NCBI GenBank assembly: GCA_030549495.1
Contig: JAUIRK010000916.1
Span: 1,029,001 to 1,093,000, forward strand
DNA: 64,000 bases
Direction of reading: 5' to 3'
Source of the DNA: Nectonema munidae
Taxonomy: Eukaryota; Nematomorpha; Nectonematoida; Nectonematidae
Shown: positions 18,984 to 31,825 of the stretch, piece by piece
How positions within the stretch are numbered: the first letter of the stretch is position 1
Layout of the letters: every line of letters begins with the position of its first letter
The notes under the pieces: generated by a model
What the model was told of the DNA's origin: nothing
Database searches by the model: none
The model's input: only the letters and a program-made list of their open reading frames with translations
Program-made: the position numbers and the translations under genes

Positions 18984-21900
18984 CTAAAGAAAATTTTTGC
19001 AAAATAATTTACATTAAAATAAGAATTAAACTCCAGCTAATTTGCTTCTCACATTGAGATTTATTTTAATAATTATCGCAAAATTGTTTCAAAAATTTTA
19101 AATTATAACTTAGTTTGAGATTATAAAGAGATAGGAGCCGGAGTTTTTTAAGTATTTTAAATAAGGAAGTAGAATGGCTTAACTTTTGTAAGAATATGAA
19201 GTGGTCATTTTATCGTTAGTCGAAGTTGGAAATGAAGAGTTGGCGTTAAATTCAAGTTTTAGGTATTTAGAAATAGAAGGTTTTGTAAAGACTAGGACTC
19301 GCATTTTAGATCCACCCGACTTCGCAACCCTGAATATAACTTTCAGTTATTTCAGATAAAATAATATAAATTACATAAAGGCAAAATTTTATCAAAAAAT
19401 TATATAGACATGAAACATTGTTTCTTTGTTTATTTACCTTAAAATACATTTCGACAATTAGAAAAAAATGCTATTCATATTTTGTAGGTGCATTTAAGCC
19501 TGCCCCTACCAAATTCAGCTTTGAAGAACCGCCTAATTTACTCTAATTAAGTAATTTAAGTGGAGGAGGGTTATAGTCTAACTAAATTAAGTCTTAGTAG
19601 TAAGTAGTGTGATATCGTAGAATTAATATTAAATTACTGCTATTTTCATTGATTGATTTTAAGGATATAAAACTATTTTATTTCTTTATATACAAAAAGT
19701 TTTTGTAGATAAGCGATGATAAAATTTGAGAAAAAATTGTTTGGAAAAGAGGACTGGTTCTCTATCTACAATAAACTACTCTTGACTAAAGGGCAGAGTA
19801 TTCAAAAGCCCATTATAATATTAAAATAGGACTTGAGGAAAGCCTGAATATTTTAAGTTTTTGAGACGTGTTTAGTCTTGTAAAATAAATAAATTTTCCT
19901 TAATTTCATATGAATTAAAACAAAACTTTAACATAGAAAACTACTCATTACCTAAATCATGAGGATTAATAAATTAGGGAGAGGTGAACCAAATAGAAAA
20001 AAGCAACAGTCCAACGCTCATATGGCTTACCGTATATACTAGTTATTATTGTTTCTAAGTATTGGTAGGCGAACAAACTAGTTATATCAATAGGCAAAAT
20101 TCAACACTTGCAAAAACCTTGGTTTACAGTGCTTTTCGAATTTCGATCTTTTGCGTCGTTGTAGCACTATTAAATCTGATTTAATAGCCACCAGATTTAA
20201 TTCTAGGAAGTAAACCTTAACAAAAATTTTCTACATTGATTTAGAGATCTCCTGGATTCCCTTTAAGTGGCCTGATAGTACAGGTTTGACTAGCAAATGT
20301 ATGAGAAATGAACTTACGAGTATTCTGGTCTGATAAAACAGAATGGGATATGATTAAAATCCAAAAATTGAAGACGACATTATGGTCGCGTAAAGTTTGA
20401 AGCAAAGTCTGGGTTTCTTTGAGAGAAAAATTGCCATTATTCACTAATTTCTTGGATAACGCATGATATGCTAAATGGGTAAATATATTAATTCCATCGG
20501 TATCGTCGCCGTGATTATCATAAGCTTTCAGCCAAATTGAACTGCCATTGTTAGAAGAGGAGGATAAAAATGAAGGACAAGGCAAAATATCACAAACATT
20601 TGAAATGATATCTTTTCCAAGATAAAACAAAAATTGATTGATGAAAGGATGAATAGACAAATTCAGTGTGTTAATATCTTTTTTGTATGAAGAAACAGAT
20701 TCATCAAATTCCCACCTCCATTCAGAGAATAAGGTTCTGGCATAAAAACTCTGAAGCCAATATAAGTCATTGTCATTTTGAGGAGCAATAGAAGAAAAAG
20801 AACAGTCATTTAATAACCGATATGTAGAAAAGGCATTTTTCAATAAAGATTTCTAGTTGAAAAAAAACTAAAATGTAAACGCATTACTATAAACTCTGAT
20901 GAGTTTTTGTTGAACAAAATAAATTTACTAGAAGAAAAAAATTATAATTCTGGGACACTTTATTTGGAAAAATAAACTTAACGTTTTCGGCAAACCTGCC
21001 TTTATTAAAGTTTAAAAGTGAAGTAATGATATATACAAATTTTCACCATACTTTATTTTTCCAAATAAAGTGTCCTTCAGAATTATAATTTTTTTCTTCT
21101 AGTATATTGAAATGGGCATATTCGTCAATTTTCTTTTTCAAAAATAAATTTATATTTATTTTAAAATACGAGGGATGGATAAATCATCTATCAATTAATC
21201 ATTCAGATAAATATCATTATTTTTAACATTTGTAATATATTTTATTCTTCAAAATAAACAAAGAGATACTGAAAATAAATATAGAGTCTCGAGCAAAGGA
21301 ATTATATTTAATTAAAATTTACTACTATTCATAAATTGTAAAACTTGTTTAGAATACAAATTATATACAGTTATATATTATTTTTATTTCAAAAAAAACT
21401 CGATTAAAAATTAAAGACCCAAAAAGAAAGCTAGCTTAACGAAATCTGTGCCGCAAAAAGGAGGTTGTATGATGATGTTTTTGGAGGAAGAGTTAACCCT
21501 TTGAGGACCAGTGTGACATAGATGTGTGCAAAAAATGAAAATTGCCGGTCCTAAATATATAAAATTACAAAAATGAAGGCCTAGTCTTAAATTTTTCGTC
21601 CTCAAAGGGTTAAAGGTTGCAAAATACACAAGTATATATTGCGAAATTTGAACTAGCAACAACTCTATTTGTATAAATAGTGTTATCTTCAAAATTTATA
21701 AATATAATAAACTATTAGGTATAAGATAGAGTGGTACTTGTAGATAGCGAAAAGAAGAAATGTTTGGAAGATAGCGCTTTAGGTGAAAGCTGAGTAAGAC
21801 GTAAAACATCGCCTTTTCACAACTAGCAGGCTGAAATTCAAATTTGTTATAGGTAGAGAGTGATAAGTAGACTTTGTAGACGCATGTTTTGAATCCTTCT

Positions 21901-24900
21901 TGAGATTTCAGTTCTAACAAAGTAAAAGGTGCATACTATCACGATAAAGACAAACGAGTGCATACCTGTAAGAGCAAGGTAATAGTACTTCTGGTAAACA
22001 AGAGCTATCAAATTAACTTTGTCATTTTTGACTTTGCAGAGGAGGGAGCACTTGCAAAGACGTATTTTATAGTGGATGAAGCGACATAATTCACTCAGTA
22101 GTTTTGGGAGTATCTTGGTGAGAGAAGTTGGTATTGCATCACATTTCAAAATCTGAAGACACTGTTCTAAATGACCCTTAGCTTCATTGATCTTCCCCTG
22201 CAACGTTTAATTAAATCAGTGTATACATATGGAGATATTGACGGCTATAATAAGATAGAATATGTTAAATAAAAATAAATAAATGAAGTAACATTGACTT
22301 TTTGAAAAGACGTGAAATATATAGAAATTAAAGTCAATCGAAATAGCAAAAAACCTTTATTCAAAATTCTTAAAAGATCAATTTTCAACCACTATGGTCA
22401 TCTATAAAATCTGTTGATATTAATATTTAAAAAACATTATATTAATATATTAATTAATATATTAATTTATTAATGGCGTGTAATACTTCAAAATATTGCA
22501 AGTTTTTTTACTGAATTTGAATATGGATAAAAAATGTACAACACTATTTTCAAGACGTTAAAATGTTATGATTGATCATCAGAAAATTAATAGATTATTT
22601 AAAGTGGTATTTATACTTTATAAAAGTTTTAAATTTTGATGTAATTTGGCATAATCTTATAGTTTACGTTCTTATACTTTCAATGCAAAGTTTGGTTCAA
22701 AACCATACAAGTAAAGAATACACGTTTTGTTTTATTTTATTAAAAAACCCACTCTACTTTTGAAACCTATCTAACTTGTTAGGAAGTTTTTCTAAGTACC
22801 CACCACATATTTTTGCTAGATTCCAAGTTAAAATTATATCAAGTATATATATATATCCATTTACTCAAGCGTTTTCGAAGAGTTTATATTGGGTAGTTTA
22901 ATATAATGTTTTGCTTTTAAGCATTGCTTTATATTGTTCTTAATTCAAAAACGAAATTGTCACACAATAATGTTGTAGCTCATTTAAAATATATCTAATT
23001 TAATAGGGACTAATGTTTTAAATGCAAACTATAATTTATGGAAGGTAAATATTTTATAATGTAATTGGTTAGAGTGAATAAAAAAAAAGGTACCAGTAAA
23101 GAATACGTGTTTTGATTCGATTTTAGAAAAAAAGTCATCTTCTTTTGAAATGAAACTAGTTAGGAAAAATTTCTAACTACACATTACATATAATGCTACA
23201 TTCCGAGATAAAATTAAATGATCCCTATAGTCGTCCTAGCGTTTTCCAAAGTCCACTTTTTTGTTTCAAAGAAAAATCGAAAAACAATTTCGGGTTTTTA
23301 CATTGTTGTTTTACGCGTTAAAACATCAATAGTTTTAAAAGGTTTTCTTATACTTTAAAGTAACAAAAAAAGACTATTTAAAAAATATAACAATACTTTT
23401 ACATTTTAATCTTCAGTGAAGGTCAAGGTCAATATATTCTTTTGTCACTTAATAACTTTATCAATATTTTTAAATTGTAGCAAATTTTAATAAAATAGAA
23501 GTATATTTTCAAATTTCATCTGGTTAAAATTTTTTTAATCAAAAATTAACTACTTTCACAGTTTAACGCTCACTTAAGACTACCATAACATTTTTTGTCT
23601 CTCTTCAATTTTTTTAAAAAAAATTTATTGAATTTAATATCGTATTTTTGTGGTTATTTTCTCTCCTATACTTTAAATTAACTAAAAAATATTATTTAAA
23701 AAATAAAAGGATACTTTTACATTTTAAGGGTCAGTAGAGGGCAATATATTATTTTGTCACTTTAGCAACTTTATCAATGTTTTTAAAAAAAGATACCAAA
23801 TTTAATGATAGAGAAAAAAGTATTTTTACACTTCATTGATTAAAAAATTATTTTTCAAAAGTCGCATGAAATGTAATTTAACGCATGGTCAGCTAAATCG
23901 ATAAAGCAAAATATTACAAAATGTTTCTATTATAATTTGTACTAATCGAATTTCTAATTATTATTAAGAGTGACCTTAGCGTATTCTTTAAAAAAACCTA
24001 TTTTGTTTAAATTATTTGGCATTTATTATTTTTATGCGACTCATCAGTCATCTCTACTTTCCTTCTGTCCACTCTTGAATCGATTAAGATTGTTACCAGC
24101 ATAAATAAATGAATGGACGCTAATAAGAAGTTAAAATTAGTTTTTACAAGACGCTAAATCATCATGCGTGTTAACCATTGCTATTTAATCGATGCACGTA
24201 TAAATCTTTGCTCTTGCGTTGTTAACATTCAAGGTCGCCATTTCACGATGAAAAAGATTGCAGTTTGCGTTCATCTAACTTTTTACCGATTTGCTATTAT
24301 CGTATATATATATATAGTAAATAATGATTGGAGGGTTAAATTAAAGCTATTTCGCTCAAATTAAGTCGAAACATGGCGTGTAATACTTCAAAATGTTGCA
24401 AGTTTTTTTACTGAATTTGAATATGGATAAGAATAATAGATTTTTAGGCGTATGGCTTGGGTTAGATAATGTTATTTTAAAATATATTTGCAAAAAGAAT
24501 AATACATTTTAGGCTGAAACTTTTTAATTTTGTTCGCTCCGACATTACATACAATAAATTAAAAATTTAGTATATTTAAATATAGCTCTTTTTTGGTTTT
24601 ACGAAGTTGCCAAATGTAACACAATTAAAAAGTTTTCGTTTATTTTAAAAATGACATTATCCCACCTTAACCATAAGCATAAAAAATCTCTCATTCTTTT
24701 TGCAAATATATCTTAAACCTTGAGAGCCAGGGATCCGCAAGGTGGTCGATAAGAGTTATCTAGGGGTCGAAAGAAGGAATCAAAAATTTCTAGACCAAAT
24801 TGAGATATTCTTAATAAAATGTGAAATTTAATCTTTTTTTATTTGAAGCTATTGAAGCAAATGATGTAGGTTTCAACCAATTGCTTTTGCACACTGAGGC

Positions 24901-27900
24901 AAGGTCGTTGTCGAGATCATATTTTTCAACGGCTTGTTGAGTTTTACGACTCATCCGAAGAGTTTTTAAAGAATATGGGTCCATCATTGTGACGAGTTAA
25001 AAGGGCGCAAAAACATTTGAAACACGTTTCAAAGAATGTGGTGGCTTGTTACTCCATTTTATATAAAAATAGATATGATGGTCATGAATATGACTTAGAA
25101 GATGAAATTGTTGAAATGTGTGAAGATTTAGAAGTTAAAGAGGTGTTTAAATATAAAAACCTTAGTGAAAATTATAGCTTAGAGAGTTTATAGTTAGCTA
25201 TATTAAAAAAACAAACTTATGGATAAATTTTGAAAATCTTGAACACTCATGGATTTTGTAACAGTGAGAAAAAGATAAATATAATTAAAAAAACTGTGTA
25301 CGAACAAATTATGAAACTAAACTAGAAACAAACTATCTCTATGCTCATAATTTTAAAATTATTAGGTAAATAACGTTTCAGTTCTTACTTTTTCATAAAG
25401 AGATTCAACTTCATTGAAATAGTGCCAAAATTTACTGGATGATGGAGGATTTAGTTTGTGATTTTTCTGCCATGTTAAAATTTTGAATATGCATTCCACA
25501 GAAATTATAGCATTCAAAGCCCACATTACGAGAGGCCAAAAGTAAAAGCGCATGCCGTAGGATAAATCTAAAAAGAAGAAAATTAATACCATGATGATAA
25601 TAATAATAAAAAACATTTAACCATGGTAAATGTAGAAAATAAGAACTACAGAAATGGAATCTAGAATGCAAAATCGGTTTTATCTACTCAATTCTTTTCA
25701 GATATGCTTCAAGCACGTTTTATATGTGACTAAAAACATTGAAATCATGTAATAATGTATATGAAAGCCCATATAAAACGAAAATAATTTATATCACTGA
25801 ATTAGCTTAGCATTTATCATTCTTGAATCAATTACAAGAGTAATTTTTTTGCTTTCCATCCATAAAAAAATGTTTACTTTAACAAAATTATTGATTAAAC
25901 CAAAAAGTTAAGAGCAAATTTTAACCAAAACAAGGATTTGAAGCTATTCAAGGATTTAAATAAGACAATAAAAAATGAAAATTTTACATTGATCGTAATT
26001 GACTAGTTGTCTACCACTAAATTTAATGGAGGAAGTTGGTGACGAAGTTGTGATGATTATGCTTGAAGGAGATGAGTACGGAAACTTGAGAGAGAAGTCT
26101 TTAAGTGGGAAGAAGAGGAGATTTACAAGGGCGAGGCAGCATAAAACAAAGCGTCCTGACTCCGAAATGCGCAAACGCTTAACCAAAGAACCTTCAGATG
26201 TATCACTGGGAATGGGGATTTTTTCTTCAGACACCACATTCTGTGAATTTAAGCTAAAAGATTATATCAAAAGTTAGAATTTTGAAAAGTGAATTTGTAA
26301 TTTCATGCTAAAGATTCTGATATTTCCAAAAAAAAATTCTGAAATATTTTCTTAATTTATGCTCCAAGAATACATAACTCTCTATCTTTGAAAAAAAACG
26401 AATCTTATAATTTTATTTACTTATAAATAATAAATAAATAAAAATGATCAAGAAATAATCAATATATAAAATAAAGAGGAAATACCTAAAAAAAGAATAT
26501 TTATTAAAAAACCTACATAGATCTAGAGAGAGCAAAGAGATCATGTGTCAGATTGCCATTTTCTTTTAAAAGAACAAAGGGCAAAACTATGCCAGTATGC
26601 TATTTTTGAATAAAACGTTAATCATGTCGAGTATGCCGAGCCCAGGTGAGTAATATGTGTTGATTTGAAGATGGTTAATATTCTTGTAAGTCAACAAAGT
26701 GAAAACACAAAATATCATTATTTTGCTTACCTTTGGCATTGCATAGATCGATATAATCACTTGTATAAAATGAGTAGCCTAGAAGGGAAAACTTGGAAGA
26801 TGGAATGAAAAATATTGTCAAGAATTGAAATATTAAATAGAAAATCCACAAGAACAAGATGGCATCAAGTTAGGGGCAATGATGCAGTTTGTGAGAGTAT
26901 TGCATTTCGATAGAGAAGTTTATCTGAATGTTATTACTTTTTATGGAAAAAATCAGACAAGCAACTTTCAAGTTTATTTAAAAAACAAAGCAACTTCTAA
27001 AGTAGGCGTATTTGATGCCTCCAAAATAAGAACTCTTAAGTGTGATCGAAGTATTATTGACAAAGTTAGAAATCCCCAGCGAGAAGCTTGTTGTCATTCA
27101 TGCGTGTCGCGGAATTATCAAGCGCTTTAAATTTAGTTCATTTTTAATATTATTTAACTGCAGATTTAGTATAATAAACTCATATCCTAGTTAAAACAAT
27201 TTTATCATCTTTTCAAAAGTTTGGATGTTTCTTTTTTACATGCTTAATATTTGGTAAATCTTTTCAAAGTTTGGATATAATTGTTAATCTGCATTTTTAA
27301 AGGGTGACCCTCTATATATTATAATTGATTCCTTATTAATAATGATTAAAATATTTTTTTTAATATTTATTCATATCTAATTATATTGATACCTATTCAT
27401 AATTTTTATTAATATTTTCTGAGCTTGTATATTGTGGGCGTGTTGTATATGTTTGTGAACATCCCCCACTACATATTTTAAATATCCAAATGAAACAAGA
27501 AAGTGTATTTTTATCTGACACTAATGTTTATTCTACTGCCAAATAAAAACACCTAGGTAAATGAAAACATAGAAGATAAAGATAATTTGTCACTTACAAT
27601 TTATGTCGCTCTTCAGTTCCCAGGAAACTTCATATGCTATGTATAAAAAAATATGGCTAATCCCATATCCCTTAAACTAATCTAACACGTCCAAGAAAAA
27701 AATAAGCTGAGGATAAAACAACCCTTGGAAATAATCTCCAGTAGCGAGGCTCGTTGCCACCGTCTCAAAGTAGTGGTGCAAAGCTGATTTCATAGAAAAT
27801 GTAAAAATGTATATATCTCAATTAGAATTGAAAATATATTACCACATAGGCTTATATAAATTGGGGTTTATCAAGGGGTTATATCTCAAATATAAATCAG

Positions 27901-30900
27901 ATTTTACCGAGATTTTGTATTTTAGCTTCTATAATTTAAAAGCTCGAAAAACCCTACTTACATAAGCTAAATTAGAGTTAACTGGGTAAAATGTATTTTT
28001 ATCAAGTTTTGTATTTTACCTTATAACTTGTAGCATGATAAAGCTAACAACGCCACATAACAGGGAAAAGAAATTTGCCAAGATATTATGCATTTAAATG
28101 TACGATTTTTCATCTCCAAAATTCATCAGTGGAAACAGTTTAAATTTTGAATATATTTTTTGAATGTGAACAATACAATTGTGATGAAATTTCAAGTCAT
28201 TTTAAGCAAAAAGCAAAAGATTATTATTGACATGTGAAATATGTACTTTAGAGGTAATTGTGTGTTTAATATATACAAGTACATGCATACATAATTGATA
28301 CATAGATAGATGGTATATTTATAGAACTACCATAAATATTCGCGTACCAATAATTTGTAAGTTAATGAATTAATTTTTTAGTAATTCATACCAATCAAAT
28401 CGTCTAATTATTATTAGATGATAAAAGAAAATTGTTCAAACTTGATGGAACGCTTAATAGTATGAAATACACTAAATTAATAGAAACTAATTTACTCCTT
28501 GATATAAACATGAGTGAATTTTTCAAAATGATAGTGCTTATCATAGATTTCACTAAAAAATTTTAAACAACTATGTGAATCTTTTAAAAACTCCCAACCG
28601 CAAAGCCATGATCATAATATTGGTGAACGAACATGGATAGAGAAAAAGTGGAGTCCATCTAAGAAATTGAGTTGTGACAATATTCAAATCAAGAATGTGA
28701 TTTGATTCCAGATTAATATATAAAGAATCCCCATAACTCTCTTCCAAGAGGAATTAACTCAAATCAAGCTAAAGGAAATCAAAAAATTTTATGAAAATAA
28801 AATAAAAAACAACTTAAACATTTTGTTTAAAATTAAATAAATTTGGTCTTTTTTTCATTTAACTTTTAATATAATCAAATAGCTATAACTTTTGGACTCC
28901 CGTTTTTCAAATGATTTATTTTTATATATTAAAAATTAATTTTCTTAAATGATTTATCTTTTAGATGGCCTGTATACTTTTGAGCGCCAATGTATAAGGT
29001 ATTACTGTCCTCTAGTTTTCATATTTTTTATCATACCTCATTTATACCCTTATCCTTTTTATTTAGAAGCAAGATTCATTCCATTGAGCCGGTTTTCCCT
29101 CCTCGTTTTCTTTTTGTGAAGTCGACAATTGTCGACTCACGTCATTACCAGGTTACGGTTGTTTCCGAAATTGAGAAGGTTCGTGTTACGATTTTATCTA
29201 TTACTGACATGTATTCATATATACTAAATATAAATTTTTGTAAATAAATTTAGATTAAGGTATAGATACCCAATAATAGTGACGGTTCACGGATTACTAG
29301 TGGGATGGAAAGTCCAGTTAATTTTTGCACCCAGCATTTCGGTTAGGACAATGAAATAAATAGAAATGGACAGCGAACGGTAGATAAAATATGGAACTTA
29401 ACTATGTATTCAGTTAGTTATTCACAAATTTTTATAAACAACCAAATTACTACAATGACTGTTTGCTTACATTTTAATGCAAGGACAAATATTGTTCTAA
29501 ATTAGATTAATGCTAGGAAATTTTGTCCTTGTGTGATTTTATCCTAGTACCTTCTAACAGGATAAGCAATAGAATCAATTGACAAAATAAAAAGGTGATA
29601 CCTAGGATGATTGGAAGGAAGGGTTTTGGGAGTAACACATTTGACCGTGGCGCATTTAAAACTTTTTTTCGTAGTTAAAGTGGAAGGAGAGTTCTGCAAA
29701 GTTGTAATAGCAGGAGATGACAAAAAAAGTGGAGTAAGGTTAGCAGATTTAAGTTTGACTGGAAGAGTTAAAGGTTGTTGTTCTTGTTGTTGGATTGAAT
29801 TGAGATTTTCTAAAAGATATGCAAACATATGAGAAAATAATAGTACTGCCGCCATTTTAATACTAAGATTACTATTCAATATTTCTTAATCGTCTTTACA
29901 TTGGAAAAATATTTTTGAAACTAGATTAATTTGGTAACAAAACCATGCAAAATACTTTCGCAGAAATGATTCATTCTTTTCAGGTAGTCAGAGAGAAAAA
30001 TCATTTATCAAAAAGTGATACACCGCACAACTTTTTGACTCAAGTATAGTTTTTTTCAAGGTGAATTATAATGATAACGTGGGAAAATTAAAAACAGTAG
30101 TTAAAATTAGGTTCTTAAAAAATTTTAAGCTGAAAATTGTAATAAACAAAGAAAAAATAAAGATTATATCTATTTTCAAAGACACTTTCTTAATAAAATA
30201 AGACACTTTTTTAGATTTTTTAAAAAATAATAATAAAAAATATTATCATGTAAAGATTATATCTATTTTTCAAAGGATCTAGAATCTAAAAAAACTATTA
30301 AGTATCTATTTCATAAGTATGTACATTAATACCAAATCATTTTTACATAACGGTAGACAGTGCTGGACTGGATTTCAAAATGTTTGATGATAAGAGCTCA
30401 TTCAAATTTAAGAAATTTTTCTTTAAATTTTTAATTTACAATAAAATTTAAACTGTAAAAAACAGGAAAAAACGGTTTTTTTAATAATACATTATTGGTT
30501 TTATGCAATTACTATACTAAGAGCAATTGTTTTATACTGACAAGAACAAATCTGTTAATAGTAGCTCAATTATAAGCTTAAACAGAAGTTTTACAGAAGC
30601 GTGAAAAATAGCTTAAATCAGTATTTAAATGCAAAATGAATCAATAAAGACATTTTTCTATTTAAGATACGCGCAAATTACTCAAAAAATTCAGAGAGAA
30701 GACTTACATCGGGCAAGTTGACAGATCAGCTAGTCCGCCCATGGCAAACACTACAGCTGAAAATTATTGCAATATTCGGTAATTTCCCTTCATTATTTAA
30801 AAAATAGTGATCAAGGAAAAGATGAGTTTATAGGAAATTTAATTTTTGGTAATATAAAAATACAAACTTTACATGACTATCGTTCGATTAAAAATGAATC

Positions 30901-31787
30901 AAAGATTTAGGAAGAGAATAATCCTAAGGATTTTAAAGTGAAAAATACCTTTAGAAGATATGTTAAGCAATTTTTGCTTGAGTGAAGCATTTTCTTGTGA
31001 TAATTCCCGCTTTTGCTTATTTAGACTCATAATGCTATCTATTGCTATTTGTAAGACGAAGGACTTGCTGACTCGTGAGTCGGTACTGGATACAGGCAAA
31101 AGCAAGTTTTTCAAGTGTAAAATTTTGTCATTGATGGAATTACGATAACGCTTTTCAACGATGTTGTGCGAGAATTTACGATAATCTTTCCCTTCGCGAT
31201 TGTGACTAGAGAGGAAGGAACTAGTGAATTCATTATTTTCACCTTGACTAAAATAATGTAAAAATGACCACTCAATATGTGAAATTTAAACGAATGAAAA
31301 AACTATACAAAACATATTAACAATTTAAAATATAAGGCAAAATTATGATTATGTAAAAAATTTCTCTGTTTATAGAGAGAGATATTCGTACTACCAAAAT
31401 CTTTTACCTACGCATATTTATTTAGGAGCATCCAACTCTAATTATTAAAATATATTTCTAAAAGAAGGATAATGAATATTTATCACCATTTTTCTGGGCT
31501 GAAACTCGGAAAAATAAGGAATTAAAGCCGAAACATCCAAGTAACATGTCTCTAGTCGGTACAGTGTTTTCCAGAGTACGGAAAAAGGGATACAAGAACA
31601 AAGCATCTGAATGAAGGCAATTCAAATGCTAGAGGCGCTTTTCTTTGAATAAAAACAACTTTAAATGCACTTTTTGACAGGTATGAAGTCAATAGTCCAA
31701 GCATAGCTAAAGTAATTATTCCTTTTCATATTTTGAGCTGCGGTAGCATTTTAAAAAATAAACAGAGTATTATCAGTTTAAGGTGGT

Positions 31788-31825
<38 letters not shown>

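Noticed and set aside
25999-26277. A 92-codon plus-strand open frame rich in Lys and Arg.
   Set aside because: It is the reverse strand of SREBP exon 7.
26731-26778. A 48-nt exon-like segment on the minus strand between SREBP exons 6 and 7 (CTTCTAG acceptor, AAAG|GTAAGC donor).
   Set aside because: The splice sites look good, but inserting it at the phase-2 junction between exons 6 and 7 creates a stop after seven codons. The remaining exons join in frame without it. It could be a poison exon, but nothing else supports that.
26879-27130. An 83-codon plus-strand open frame (MMQFVRVLHFDREVYLN...).
   Set aside because: No recognised motif, and it is antisense within SREBP intron 6; treated as chance.
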